Of a stretch of 49,082 bases of DNA, positions 30,573 through 39,182 are shown piece after piece. The notes beneath the pieces are model-generated. The model was not told the origin of the DNA. It saw only the letters and a list, made by a program, of their open reading frames with translations, and did not search any database. Position numbers and translations under genes: made by a program. Positions within the stretch are counted from its first letter, which is position 1. Every line of letters starts with the position of its first letter. Source of the DNA: Solirubrobacterales bacterium. Lineage in GTDB: Bacteria > Actinomycetota > Thermoleophilia > Solirubrobacterales > 70-9. The stretch is from positions 1 to 49,082 of the forward strand of contig JACDGU010000002.1 in NCBI GenBank assembly GCA_013821475.1. The letters are read 5' to 3'.

Positions 30573-31856
30573 ATGGCCGACGTGCGTCCCCTCAAAGCCC
30601 TGCACTACGACCTCGGCAAGGTCGGGTCGCTGGACGCCGTCGCCTCCCCTCCCTACGACGTGATCGACGCGGCCGGGCGAGCCCGCTTGCTCGCCCGCTC
30701 CCCATACAACGCGGTCGCCGTCGACCTGCCGAAACCGTTCGACCCGGCCGACCCCGACCACGAACCGAAGGGCGACCCCTACGAGAAGGCGGCGAGGACG
30801 ATCAACTCCTGGCGCGCCGACGGGGCGCTGGTCGCCGACGCCGAGCCCGCGGTCTGGGCGCTGACCCAGGACTACACCGCGCCCGACGGCAGCTCCCACC
30901 GCCGCCACGGCATCCTCGCCAGGGTCCGCGTCGAGGACTACGAGACCGGCGCCGTGCGCCCGCACGAGCGCACCCACCCGGGGCCGCTGCTCGACCGGCT
31001 GGAGCTGACCCGGGCGACGCTGCTCAACCTCTCGCCGATCTTCTCGCTCAGCACCGCCGACGCTTGGCCGCTGGTCGAGCCGGCGGTCCAGGGCGAGCCG
31101 TGGGGCGAGGCGACCGACGAGGACGGCACCGTCAACCGCGTCTGGCGAATCGGCGACCCGGCGATCCTGGTCGCCGTCAGCGAGCGCCTCGCCGACGCCC
31201 AGCTGCTGATCGCCGACGGTCACCACCGCTACGAGACCGCGCGCGCCTACCGCGACGAGGTCGGCGGCGAGGGACCGCAGAACTACACGCTGATGTCGCT
31301 GACCGGCCTCGACGACCCCGGCCTCACCGTCTTCCCCACCCACCGGCTGCTCTCGGGCTTCGCCGCCGATCCCGAGCGGATGCGCAAGCTCGGCGGCGGC
31401 CTGCGCGAGCTGTTCGACAGCGAGGAGGTCGAGATCGACGCGATCGACCCCGCCGGCACCGAGGGGGTCGGGGTCTTCGGCCTCTACGACTCCTTCCACA
31501 AGCAGGCCTACCGGCTGCGCCTCAAGGACACTGCCGCACTGGACCGGCAGCTGCAGGGGAAGCCCGAGGCCTACCGCCGCCTCGACTCGGCGATCCTCGA
31601 GACGCTGGTGCTGAAGGGCCTGGCCGGGATCAGCGACGAGGACATCGACCACCGCCGCGGGCTCGAGTACGCGAAGAGCGTCCCCGACGCCCTCGCCCAG
31701 GTCGACGCGGGCGATTACGACGTCGCCTTTATCCTGCGGTCGGTTCCGGTCGAGCAGGTCAAGGCAATCGCCGAGACCGAGGAGAACATGCCGCCGAAGT
31801 CGACCTACTTCTTCCCCAAGGTGATGACCGGAATCGTCTTCAACCCGGTCGGCTGA
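30573..31856 (+). CDS. DUF1015 family protein (SerK-like)
   Basis: A 427-residue protein of the DUF1015 family, whose archaeal member SerK is an ADP-dependent free serine kinase; bacterial members are usually uncharacterised. Landmarks are VRPLKALHYDLGKV, VASPPYDVIDAAGRARLLAR, RRHGILARVRVEDYETGAVR with PHERTHPGP, the signature IADGHHRYETARAYRDE, and VFPTHRLLSGF. Full length. It opens a forward run of six genes to 35455. No other serine or phosphonate gene is nearby, so the substrate is not supported by context. Confidence 0.88.
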   Translation: MADVRPLKALHYDLGKVGSLDAVASPPYDVIDAAGRARLLARSPYNAVAVDLPKPFDPADPDHEPKGDPYEKAARTINSWRADGALVADAEPAVWALTQDYTAPDGSSHRRHGILARVRVEDYETGAVRPHERTHPGPLLDRLELTRATLLNLSPIFSLSTADAWPLVEPAVQGEPWGEATDEDGTVNRVWRIGDPAILVAVSERLADAQLLIADGHHRYETARAYRDEVGGEGPQNYTLMSLTGLDDPGLTVFPTHRLLSGFAADPERMRKLGGGLRELFDSEEVEIDAIDPAGTEGVGVFGLYDSFHKQAYRLRLKDTAALDRQLQGKPEAYRRLDSAILETLVLKGLAGISDEDIDHRRGLEYAKSVPDALAQVDAGDYDVAFILRSVPVEQVKAIAETEENMPPKSTYFFPKVMTGIVFNPVG

Positions 31857-31902
31857 AGCGGGCGCGCTTGCACAGCAACTCAGCCGCATAGACTGAGCTC
31901 CA

Positions 31903-32469
31903 GTGGTCAAGATCTACACCAAGAAGGGCGACGACGGCTCGACGTCGCTCTGGTACGGCGGCCGGGTCCCCAAGCACCACGGCCGCACCGAAGCCTACGG
32001 CTCGCTCGACGAGGCCTGTTCGGAGCTCGGCGTCGCCCGCGCCCTCTGCGGTCCCGACGAGGCCGAGCTGGCGGCCGATGTCCTCCGCCTCCAGGACGAC
32101 CTCTTCGTCGCCGGCGCCGAGCTGGCGACCGCGCCCGAGGCCGCCGGCCGGCTCGAAGACGGGGTCAGCCGCACCACCGAGGCGATGGTCGCCGAGCTCG
32201 AGCGCCTGATCGACCGCTACATGGCCGAGGTCAACCTCCCTCCCAAGTTCGTCATCCCCGGCGGCAACCAGCTCTCTGCCCAGCTCGACGTCGCCCGCAC
32301 CTCGATCCGCCGCGCCGAGCGCCACATCTCCGCCCTCGCCGAAGCCGGCGAGCTGAGCAGTGAGATCGTGATCCACTTCGTCAACCGCGCCTCCGACCTC
32401 GCCTACGCGATGGCCCGCTTCGCCGACGTCGACGACCCGGCCCTGTTCGAGGGCCGGGGCAAAAGTTGA
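31903..32469 (+). CDS. pduO: PduO-type cob(I)alamin adenosyltransferase
   Basis: A 188-residue ATP:cob(I)alamin adenosyltransferase that makes coenzyme B12 from reduced cobalamin. The start VKIYTKKGDDGSTSLWYGGR with KHHGRTEAYGSLDEACSELG is diagnostic, followed by LQDDLFVAGAELATAPEAAG, KFVIPGGNQLSAQLDVARTS, the ATP-binding IRRAERHISALAEAGE and VIHFVNRASDLAYAMARFAD. Complete. The start is GTG 31903. The next gene begins 7 bases after the stop. Confidence 0.93.
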   Translation: MVKIYTKKGDDGSTSLWYGGRVPKHHGRTEAYGSLDEACSELGVARALCGPDEAELAADVLRLQDDLFVAGAELATAPEAAGRLEDGVSRTTEAMVAELERLIDRYMAEVNLPPKFVIPGGNQLSAQLDVARTSIRRAERHISALAEAGELSSEIVIHFVNRASDLAYAMARFADVDDPALFEGRGKS

Positions 32470-32476
32470 TGGCGCG

Positions 32477-32875
32477 ATGAAGGTCGTCGCCCGCCGGATC
32501 GAAGGCTTCGCCCACGAGGTCGACCTCGACGAAGGCTTCGAGATGGTCGTCGACGAGCCGGCCGACCGCGGCGGCTCCGACACCGGGCCGCGGCCGACCC
32601 AGCTGCTGGGCGCAAGCCTCGCCGGCTGCACCGCGATCACGATCGAGATGTACGCCGACCGCAAGGGCTGGGATGTCAGCGCGATCGAGGTCAGCGTCGA
32701 GATCGAGTACGACGGCGAGGCGCCCGCCTCGTTCGCGGTCTCGCTGAAGCTGCCGGAGGCGCTCGACGAGGACCAGCGCCGACGGCTGGTCCAGATCGCC
32801 CGCAAGTGTCCCGTCCACAAGGTGCTCGCCGGTCCGACCGAGGTCACCGTGTCGGAGCGGGTGGAGAGCCTGTAG
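32477..32875 (+). CDS. OsmC/Ohr family protein
   Basis: A 132-residue OsmC-like protein, a family of thiol peroxidases reducing organic hydroperoxides. The two redox cysteines are in LGASLAGCTAITIEMYAD and QIARKCPVHKVLAG. GPRPTQLLGASLAGC is the typical core; the N-terminal VDLDEGFEMVVDEPADRGG is a short beta-sheet lead. Complete. ATG 32477 lies 7 bases after the adenosyltransferase stop and its own stop abuts the next ATG, so the genes are co-transcribed. Confidence 0.92.
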   Translation: MKVVARRIEGFAHEVDLDEGFEMVVDEPADRGGSDTGPRPTQLLGASLAGCTAITIEMYADRKGWDVSAIEVSVEIEYDGEAPASFAVSLKLPEALDEDQRRRLVQIARKCPVHKVLAGPTEVTVSERVESL

Positions 32876-33688
32876 ATGGACCTCGGTCTCGCCGGGCGCG
32901 GCTGTCTGGTCACCGGCGCCAGCCGTGGCATCGGGCGCGAGACGGCTCTCGCGCTCTGCGCCGAGGGTGCCAACGTGCTGCTGGTCGCCCGCGACGAGGG
33001 GCGACTGAGGGAGGTCCAGGAAGAGGCCGACGCGACCGGCTCGAAGGCCGGCGGCCGCGCCGCCGTGCTCGCCCTCGACGTCACCGCCGAGGACGCGGGC
33101 GAGCGCATGCTCGCCGCCGCCGGCGCCAGCTTCGACGGTCTCGACGTGCTCGTCAACAACGCCGGCTTCGCCAGCTGGCGGGACCTCGACGAGGTCCCTG
33201 ACGCCGATTGGCGGGCCCAGTACGAGATCAACGTGATGGCGCCGCTGCGGGCGATGCGCGCCGCCGCCCCGGCGATGGCCGAGCGCGGTTGGGGACGGAT
33301 CGTCAACGTCTGCTCGACCGCCGCCAAGCGACCCTCGGCCTCGGTGCCGGAGTACTCGGTCGCCAAGGCAGCCGAGCTCTCGCTCTCGCGCCTGTTCGCC
33401 GACCGCTACGCCGGCAGCGGCGTCCTCGTCAACGCGATCTGCCCGGGCCCGACCGAATCGGAGATGTGGATGGGAGTGGGTGGCCTGCTCGACCAGTCCC
33501 AGCAGATGTCGGGCGCCGCCAGCCGCGCCGAGGCGCTCGAGGAGGCCGGCTCCAAGCGCCCGATCGGCCGCCTCGCCGAAGCCGGCGAGATCGCCGCCGC
33601 GATCGTCTTCCTCTGCTCCGAGCGCGCCTCCTACGTGAGTGGGGCGGCGTGGTCGGTGGACGGCGGCACCGTCCAGGTGATCATCTGA
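32876..33688 (+). CDS. Short-chain dehydrogenase/reductase
   Basis: A 270-residue NAD(P)-dependent SDR of the FabG-like classical type. Cofactor motif GCLVTGASRGIGRETALALC, NNAGFASWRDLDEV, catalytic Ser in IVNVCSTAAKRPSASV, Tyr and Lys in PEYSVAKAAELSLSRLFA, and the closing YVSGAAWSVDGGTVQVI. The insert WMGVGGLLDQSQQMSGAASR covers the substrate site. ATG 32876 follows the OsmC stop with no gap. The SDR at 28438 lacks a segment that this one retains, which helps define that deletion. Confidence 0.9.
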   Translation: MDLGLAGRGCLVTGASRGIGRETALALCAEGANVLLVARDEGRLREVQEEADATGSKAGGRAAVLALDVTAEDAGERMLAAAGASFDGLDVLVNNAGFASWRDLDEVPDADWRAQYEINVMAPLRAMRAAAPAMAERGWGRIVNVCSTAAKRPSASVPEYSVAKAAELSLSRLFADRYAGSGVLVNAICPGPTESEMWMGVGGLLDQSQQMSGAASRAEALEEAGSKRPIGRLAEAGEIAAAIVFLCSERASYVSGAAWSVDGGTVQVII

Positions 33689-34875
33689 GCGGCGCCCTCG
33701 CGCTGCTTCGCCGCCGCCGCCAGTTTCGCTCGCTCTGGTCGGCGCTGGCGCTCTCCTACGTCGGCTCCGGGGCGGCGACGGTCGCGCTCGTCCTCTACGT
33801 GCAGCAGACCCGCGGCACCGGCACCGCGGTGGCGGCGCTGCTGGTCGCCGAGGGCGCGCCGCGCCTGCTTGGCCCGCTCGCCGGCGGGCTCGCCGACCGC
33901 ATCGACCTGCGGCAGATGATGATCGGCGCCGACCTCGGCCAGGCGGCGCTCTTCGCGCTGATGGCGCTGCTGCCGCCGTTCGCGATCCTGCTGGCGCTGA
34001 GCGCGCTGACTTCGCTGCTGCAGACCGCCTACAGCCCGGCCCGCACCTCCGCCGTCCCGGTCCTGGTCGAGGAGGACGAGCTGCTGACCGCCAACGCCCT
34101 CACCGGGGCCGCCTCCAACCTCTACGTCGCGATCGGGCCGCTGGTCGGAGCGCTGCTCTTCGTCGCCGGCGGCGCCTCCCTGGTCCTGGTGATCAACGCG
34201 GTCAGCTTCATCGGCTCGGCCCAGCTGACCCGGGGCATCCCGAGCCTGCCGCCGCCACCGCGTGGGGACGGCGACGAGAACTTCCTGGCCGCGGTGCGGA
34301 CCGCCCTGCGATTCGCGATGGCGGATCGGCTGACCCGCACGGTGATGCTCTCGATCTTCGCGGTGTTCGCCTTCATCGCCGTCGACAACGTCGCCCTCGT
34401 CTTCCTCGTCCGCGACACGCTCGGCGCCAGCGCCGGCGCCTACGGGATCGTCTCCGCCGTCTTCGGCATCGGCATGCTGACCGCGTCGCTGGCGATCGCC
34501 AGCGGCACCACACTCCCCGCCCCCCTGCTCTATCTGCTCAGCCTCCTGCTCAGCTCGGTCGGCACCCTGCTCACCGGCATCGCCCCGGTGATCGCGGTCG
34601 TCGCGCTCTTCCAGCTCGTCGCCGGCAGCGGCAACGGGATGGAGATCGTCGCCAGCGAAACGATCCTCCACCAGCGCGTGCCCAGGCATCTGCTCGGCCG
34701 CGTCGCCGGCCTGCTGACGACGGCAATCGCGGCCGGGCTGGCCGTGGCGATGGCCGCCGGCGGCCTGCTCGTCGACGCCACCTCTCCCCGCTTCGTCCTG
34801 ATCGCAGCCGGGGCGGGCTGCCTCATCGTCACCGCCGCCGCGGCGCCGACGCTGCTCGCCGCGCGTCAAGGATGA
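33685..34875 (+). CDS. MFS transporter with probable CTG start
   Basis: A 396-residue, 12-helix major facilitator. Landmarks: RQFRSLWSALALSYVGSGAA, EGAPRLLGPLAGGLADRIDL, LLQTAYSPARTSAVPVLVEE, VDNVALVFLVRDTLGASAGA, and IVASETILHQRVPRHLLGRV. It belongs to the drug/macrolide-efflux-like branch (enterobactin exporter type). No ATG, GTG or TTG occurs before the first helix; CTG 33685 overlaps the SDR stop as CTGA and reads LSGALALLRRRR, matching the usual MSGALALLRRR start, with AGGTG eight bases upstream. Substrate unknown. Confidence 0.88.
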   Translation: MSGALALLRRRRQFRSLWSALALSYVGSGAATVALVLYVQQTRGTGTAVAALLVAEGAPRLLGPLAGGLADRIDLRQMMIGADLGQAALFALMALLPPFAILLALSALTSLLQTAYSPARTSAVPVLVEEDELLTANALTGAASNLYVAIGPLVGALLFVAGGASLVLVINAVSFIGSAQLTRGIPSLPPPPRGDGDENFLAAVRTALRFAMADRLTRTVMLSIFAVFAFIAVDNVALVFLVRDTLGASAGAYGIVSAVFGIGMLTASLAIASGTTLPAPLLYLLSLLLSSVGTLLTGIAPVIAVVALFQLVAGSGNGMEIVASETILHQRVPRHLLGRVAGLLTTAIAAGLAVAMAAGGLLVDATSPRFVLIAAGAGCLIVTAAAAPTLLAARQG

Positions 34876-34882
34876 TGGCGGC

Positions 34883-35455
34883 GTGAATGGCGCCCAAGAC
34901 CTCCCCCGGCGACTGCTGACCCCAGTGGACGCGCTCGCGATCGAGTCTCGCGGCGGCACTGACGCGGCCGTGCTGCTGGCGCTCTATGGCTGGCCCGAGG
35001 AGCCGGGGCTGATCTTCACCGAGCGCCGAGCGGACCTGCGAAGCCACGCCGGCGAGATCTCCTTCCCCGGCGGCCGCCATGACGAGGCCGACGCCGACCT
35101 GGTCGCCACGGCGCTGCGCGAGGCGGAGGAGGAGATCGCCCTGGCTCCGGCCGCGGTGGAGTTGGCGGGGGCGCTGCCGCCGGTCTCGACCTTCGTCACC
35201 GGCTACCGGGTCCACCCGTTCGTCGGCCTCGTCCCCGAGCCGGGGGAGCTGGGCCTGGAGCCCAACCCGAGCGAGGTGGAGACGGTGCTGACCTTCTCGC
35301 TGCAGGTGCTGCAGGAGAACTACGAGATGCGCCGCCTCGTCCGCCGCGGCACCGCGATCCACACCCCCACCTACGAGGTCGAGGGCAACTTCATCTGGGG
35401 GGCTACCGCAAGGATCCTCGGAGACTTACTCAGCCGCCTGCAAATCGGCGCCTGA
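34883..35455 (+). CDS. Nudix hydrolase, CoA pyrophosphatase-like
   Basis: A 190-residue Nudix protein. Its box is PGGRHDEADADLVATALREA with EEEI following, preceded by LRSHAGEISF, the context of the CoA pyrophosphatase (NudL) subgroup, which hydrolyses CoA and its oxidised forms. VSTFVTGYRVHPFVGLVPEP and YEVEGNFIWGATARILGDLL match the rest of that subgroup. The usual Gly of the last box position is Ala here. GTG 34883 is the start, 7 bases after the transporter stop; it closes the forward operon. Confidence 0.88.
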   Translation: MNGAQDLPRRLLTPVDALAIESRGGTDAAVLLALYGWPEEPGLIFTERRADLRSHAGEISFPGGRHDEADADLVATALREAEEEIALAPAAVELAGALPPVSTFVTGYRVHPFVGLVPEPGELGLEPNPSEVETVLTFSLQVLQENYEMRRLVRRGTAIHTPTYEVEGNFIWGATARILGDLLSRLQIGA

Positions 35456-35480
35456 CGGCGTCTCGGTCGGCTCCCTCGGG

Positions 35481-35984
35481 TCAGGCACCGGTCCGGGGAG
35501 CGAGCACTCGCAGGGCCAGATCCCGCATCTGCGATGCCCAGGCGTCGAAGTCCTCGGAGTCCGGCGCGGCGATCTCGTAGGGGATGCGCCAGGTGGCCCC
35601 GGCGCTGCGGACGAGCTCGGCACCGGCCTCGAGAACGCCCGCGTCGACGCTGCCGACCGCCTCGTAGACCACGCCGCGTACCGGCGTGTCGACGAGCTTT
35701 TCCAGCAGCCGTTCCAGCCGCGGGCCGTGGACCTCCGCCAATGCCCCCGGCTCGCCGGCGGCGGAACCCAGCAGGTGGAAGACGACGGCGACGTCGCCGA
35801 CCAGCTCCAGCACCGTCCCGACCCGATCGGGATCGGCCGGCGCCGGCTCGATTCCGGCGGCGTCGATCGCCGCCAGGCCCGCCTCGGTGCGGCTGGTCCC
35901 GCGCACGGCCCAGCCCGCCGCCAGCAGGCTCTCGCCCAGCAGCCTGCCGCGGCAACCGCAGCCGATGATCAGCGCCCGCGCCAT
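35481..35984 (-). CDS. NAD(P)-binding Rossmann-fold protein, epimerase-like
   Basis: A 167-residue short Rossmann protein: ALIIGCGCRGRLLGESLLAA, GWAVRGTSRTEAGLAAIDAA, VAVVFHLLGSAAGEPGALAE, VRGVVYEAVGSVDAGVLEAG and TWRIPYEIAAPDSEDFDAWA. The nucleotide loop GCGCRGRLLG deviates from GxxGxxG only mildly. It resembles NAD-dependent epimerase/dehydratase relatives shortened to the dinucleotide domain. Closely related actinobacterial proteins are of similar size, so I treat it as complete. Confidence 0.7.
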   Translation of the reverse strand: MARALIIGCGCRGRLLGESLLAAGWAVRGTSRTEAGLAAIDAAGIEPAPADPDRVGTVLELVGDVAVVFHLLGSAAGEPGALAEVHGPRLERLLEKLVDTPVRGVVYEAVGSVDAGVLEAGAELVRSAGATWRIPYEIAAPDSEDFDAWASQMRDLALRVLAPRTGA

Positions 35985-36100
35985 CGCCCGAGTCTAGGAC
36001 GCGGCCCGGGGCCACGCCGCCGCACTCGAGCAGGTCGGGCGATGTGGAAGGCGTGGCCGCAATCGGTGTGGACCGTCTCCAGTGGCGGTGCCGGCGGCGT

Positions 36101-36418
36101 CTACCTAGCTTCGAAGTCGCCGCGGGCGCGCAGGCGCAGGCGTTCGTCTTCGGCGACGCTCGCCTCGAGGTCCGCTTCGCTGATCTCGGGGGCGCCGCGG
36201 CGGCGGCGCATCTCGTTCTGCGCCTCGAGCATCTGACGGACGTCGTCGATCTCGTTCTGGACCTCGACCTCGGGCGAGCGCGTCGGCTTCCAGTCGATCA
36301 ACTCGGCCGACGAGCCCGGGTAGAAGTGGCCGACGAGCAGCAGCGCGCCGACGATAAAGGCCAAGACCCCGAGCGTCCCCAAGACGAACAGCACCCAACC
36401 AGGATACGGTCCAGGCAT
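36101..36418 (-). CDS. Small membrane protein with cytoplasmic tail
   Basis: A 105-residue protein. Residues 8-32 form one membrane helix (WVLFVLGTLGVLAFIVGALL), then a charged, helical tail rich in Glu/Arg (VQNEIDDVRQMLEAQNEMRR; ISEADLEASVAEDERLRLRA) which looks like a coiled coil. The ATG at 36418 overlaps the ATG of the divergent aminotransferase by two bases (CATG), an unusual arrangement, so the true start may lie a few codons further in or out. No family recognised. Confidence 0.55.
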   Translation of the reverse strand: MPGPYPGWVLFVLGTLGVLAFIVGALLLVGHFYPGSSAELIDWKPTRSPEVEVQNEIDDVRQMLEAQNEMRRRRGAPEISEADLEASVAEDERLRLRARGDFEAR

Positions 36419-37208
36419 GGACGATGCATTCATCGAGCTGGCCAGCGTCGACGGCGAGATCACGCCGACCGGGGTGGCGACGATCGGCCTCAAAGACGAC
36501 GGCCTCTACCGCGGCGACGGCGCCTTCGAGGTGATCCGCGTCTACGCCGGGAAGCCGTTCGCCCTCGTCGACCACCTCGACCGCCTCGGCCGCTCCTCGG
36601 CCTCGATCTCGCTCGAGTTCGACCGCGCCGCGCTGACCCGCGAGATCGACATGCTGCTCGCCGAGGCCGGCGAGATCGAAGGCCAGCTGCGCCTGATCGT
36701 CACCCGCGGCGGCCGGCGGATCGTCGCCACCGAGCCGATCCCGACCCATGCCGAGAGCGTCAGCGTCGCCAGCATCACCTACCAGCCGACCGTGATCCTG
36801 ACCGGGGTCAAGTCGCTCTCCTACGCGGCCAACATGGAGGCGACCCGGCTGGCGAGAGCGCGCGGCGCCGACGAGGCGGTCCTCGTCCGCCCCGATGGCA
36901 CCGTGCTCGAGCCGCCGACCTCGACGATCTTCTGGGCCACCCGCGACGGCGTCCTGAGGACCACGGCGCTGGAGGCGGGGGTGCTCGACTCGATCACCCG
37001 CGATCGCCTGGTCGAGGCGCTCGAGGTCGAGGAGGGCGCCTGGCGGATCGAGGAGCTGCACGCCGCCGCGGAGGCGTTCCTCGCCTCGACCACGCGGGAG
37101 ATCCAGGCGGTCTCCTCGATCGACGGCGAGGAGCTGCCGGCGGTGGCCGGTCCGCGAACCCGCGAAGCCCAGGAGGCGTTCGCGGCTACGCTGGCGCGGG
37201 AGCTTTGA
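36417..37208 (+). CDS. Class IV aminotransferase
   Basis: A 263-residue PLP enzyme of the branched-chain/D-amino-acid aminotransferase and aminodeoxychorismate lyase fold. DDGLYRGDGAFEVIRVYAGK is the conserved entry; LRLIVTRGGRRIVATEPIPT is followed by Schiff-base Lys in GVKSLSYAANMEATRLARA; ADEAVLVRPDGTVLEPPTST is the phosphate-binding part. Sub-family choice among BCAT, DAAT and PabC is not possible from motifs. AGGA lies about 14 bases before ATG 36417. The beta-oxidation genes begin 28 bases after its stop. Confidence 0.87.
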   Translation: MDDAFIELASVDGEITPTGVATIGLKDDGLYRGDGAFEVIRVYAGKPFALVDHLDRLGRSSASISLEFDRAALTREIDMLLAEAGEIEGQLRLIVTRGGRRIVATEPIPTHAESVSVASITYQPTVILTGVKSLSYAANMEATRLARARGADEAVLVRPDGTVLEPPTSTIFWATRDGVLRTTALEAGVLDSITRDRLVEALEVEEGAWRIEELHAAAEAFLASTTREIQAVSSIDGEELPAVAGPRTREAQEAFAATLAREL

Positions 37209-37236
37209 CGGAGACCAAGGGAAGGGGCGGGGACTG

Positions 37237-38406
37237 ATGGACCTTCGGCTCAGCGACGAGCAGAGGCTGATCGTGGAGTCGACGCGCGAATTCGCCGAGC
37301 GCGAGATCCTGCCCTACGTCCGCGACAACGATCGCGCCGGGCGCTTCAACCGCGAGCTGGCATCGAAGATGGGAGAGGTCGGCTACCTCGGCGCGCCGAT
37401 CGCCGAAAAGTACGGCGGCCGCGACCTCGACTACATCGGCTACGGGCTGATCGCGGCGGAGATCGGCCGCGCCGACTCCTCGGCCCGCACCGTCGTCTCG
37501 GTCCAGACCTCGCTGGTCGGCGGCTCGATCGAGCGCTGGGGCAGCGAGGAGCAGAAGCTGAAGTGGCTGCCGGGGATCTGCTCCGGCGAGGGGCTCGGCT
37601 GCTTCGGGCTGACCGAGCCCGACACCGGCTCCGACGCCGCCAACCTCCGCACCCGCGCGACCAGGACCGACTCCGGTTGGTCGATCAGCGGCCAGAAGAT
37701 GTGGATCTCGCTCGCCGGCGTCTCCGAGGTGGCGCTGATCTTCGCCCAGACCGACCCGTCGCTGAAGCACCGCGGGCTCGCCTGCTTCCTGGTCCCGACC
37801 GCCAGCGAGGGGTTCACCACGCAGGAGATCCACGGCAAGCTCGGGCTGCGCTCCTCCGACACGGCGGAGATCTCGCTCGACGAGGTCGAGGTCGGCGAGG
37901 ACGCGATGCTCGGTGAGATCGGCGACGGCTTCAAGGTCGCGATGAGCGCCCTCGACAACGGCCGCTACAGCGTCGCCGCCGGCTGCGTCGGGATCTGCGA
38001 CGGCTGCGTCGACGCCTCGATCGCCTACTCCAAGGAGCGCAAGCAGTTCGGCGTGCCGCTGGCCCGCTTCCAGCTGGTCCAGGAGATGATCGCCGACATG
38101 ATCCTCAAGCGCGACGCCAGCCGGATGCTGGTCTACCGCGCCGGCATGCTCAAGGACGAAGGCGTGCCGAACACGATGGAGACCTCGGTCGCCAAGCTCT
38201 ACGCGACCGAGGCGGCGGTCGAGTGTGCCAACCTCGCGATCCAGGTCCACGGCGGCTCCGGCTACGTCGACGACTACCCGGTCGAGCGCTACCTGCGCGA
38301 CGCCCGGGTGACGACGCTCTACGAGGGGACCTCGCAGATCCAGAAGCTGATCATCGGCCGCGCCGCGACCGGGATCAACGCGATGCTGCCGTTCGAGGAG
38401 AGCTGA
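37237..38406 (+). CDS. Acyl-CoA dehydrogenase
   Basis: A 389-residue FAD enzyme catalysing the first oxidation of acyl-CoA. Landmarks in order: LSDEQRLIVESTREFAEREI, GCFGLTEPDTGSDAANLRTR, GQKMWISLAGVSEVALIFAQ, KLGLRSSDTAEISLDEVEVG, AYSKERKQFGVPLARFQLVQ, AIQVHGGSGYVDDYPVERYL, and the catalytic Glu in TTLYEGTSQIQKLIIGR. Complete. It heads a three-gene beta-oxidation operon with the hydratase and the hydroxyacyl-CoA dehydrogenase. Electron transfer flavoprotein genes are not in the window. The preferred acyl chain is unknown; the sequence style is short- or branched-chain. Confidence 0.95.
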   Translation: MDLRLSDEQRLIVESTREFAEREILPYVRDNDRAGRFNRELASKMGEVGYLGAPIAEKYGGRDLDYIGYGLIAAEIGRADSSARTVVSVQTSLVGGSIERWGSEEQKLKWLPGICSGEGLGCFGLTEPDTGSDAANLRTRATRTDSGWSISGQKMWISLAGVSEVALIFAQTDPSLKHRGLACFLVPTASEGFTTQEIHGKLGLRSSDTAEISLDEVEVGEDAMLGEIGDGFKVAMSALDNGRYSVAAGCVGICDGCVDASIAYSKERKQFGVPLARFQLVQEMIADMILKRDASRMLVYRAGMLKDEGVPNTMETSVAKLYATEAAVECANLAIQVHGGSGYVDDYPVERYLRDARVTTLYEGTSQIQKLIIGRAATGINAMLPFEES

Positions 38407-38408
38407 GG

Positions 38409-39182
38409 ATGGCCGGGGTCCTCGTCGCCTCGGTCGACGACTCGGGGGTCGGCCTGCTCCGCCTCGACGATCCCGACACCCGCAACTCCCTCTCGGTGGC
38501 GATGCGCGAGGCGCTGCTCGAGGGCCTTGAGCGTTTCGACCCCGACCCCGAGGTGCGCTGCATCGTCCTCGCCGGCTCGGAGCAGGTCTTCGCCGCCGGC
38601 GCCGACATCCGGGCGATGGCGGAGCCCGGGATGCCGGCGCCGAGCGAGCGCACCGGCCCCGCCTTCTGGCAGCGGATCGCTGCGGTGAAGACACCGATCC
38701 TCGCCGCCGTCTGCGGCTACGCGCTCGGCGGGGGCTGCGAGTTGGCGCTGGCCTGCGACATGATCGTCGCCGACGAGGGCGCGGTCTTCGGCCAGCCGGA
38801 GATAAGGCTGGGGATCATTCCCGGCGGCGGTGGCACCCAGCGGCTGACCCGGGCGATCGGCAAGCAGCGGGCGATGGAGTACGTACTCACCGGCCGCCGC
38901 TTCGATGCCGCCACGGCCCACGCCTGGGGTCTGGTCAACAAGGTTGCCGAGCGGGGAAGCTGTCTCGACGAGGCGCAGGAGCTGGCGCGGATCGTCGCCG
39001 AGCGGCCCTCGGTCGCCGCCCGCCTCGCCAAGCGGGCGGTGCTCGGGTCCGAGGAGCTGGGGATGACGGCAGGACTCGCGGCCGAGCGGGAGCTGTTCGA
39101 CGAAGCGATGGCGACCGAGGATCGGGTCGAGGGCATGCGCGCCTTCCTCGAGAAGCGCGAGCCGAACTTCAGGGGGCGGTGA
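38409..39182 (+). CDS. Enoyl-CoA hydratase/isomerase
   Basis: A 257-residue crotonase-fold enzyme: LLRLDDPDTRNSLSVAMREA, IVLAGSEQVFAAGADIRAMA, AAVCGYALGGGCELALACDM, FGQPEIRLGIIPGGGGTQRL and the GLVNKVAERG turn. Both oxyanion-hole glycine loops and the acid/base Glu (in GGCELALACD and in GQPEIRLG) are present. It hydrates the enoyl-CoA from the preceding enzyme. ATG 38409 lies 2 bases after the acyl-CoA dehydrogenase stop; its stop overlaps the next start, so the three are tightly coupled. Confidence 0.93.
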   Translation: MAGVLVASVDDSGVGLLRLDDPDTRNSLSVAMREALLEGLERFDPDPEVRCIVLAGSEQVFAAGADIRAMAEPGMPAPSERTGPAFWQRIAAVKTPILAAVCGYALGGGCELALACDMIVADEGAVFGQPEIRLGIIPGGGGTQRLTRAIGKQRAMEYVLTGRRFDAATAHAWGLVNKVAERGSCLDEAQELARIVAERPSVAARLAKRAVLGSEELGMTAGLAAERELFDEAMATEDRVEGMRAFLEKREPNFRGR

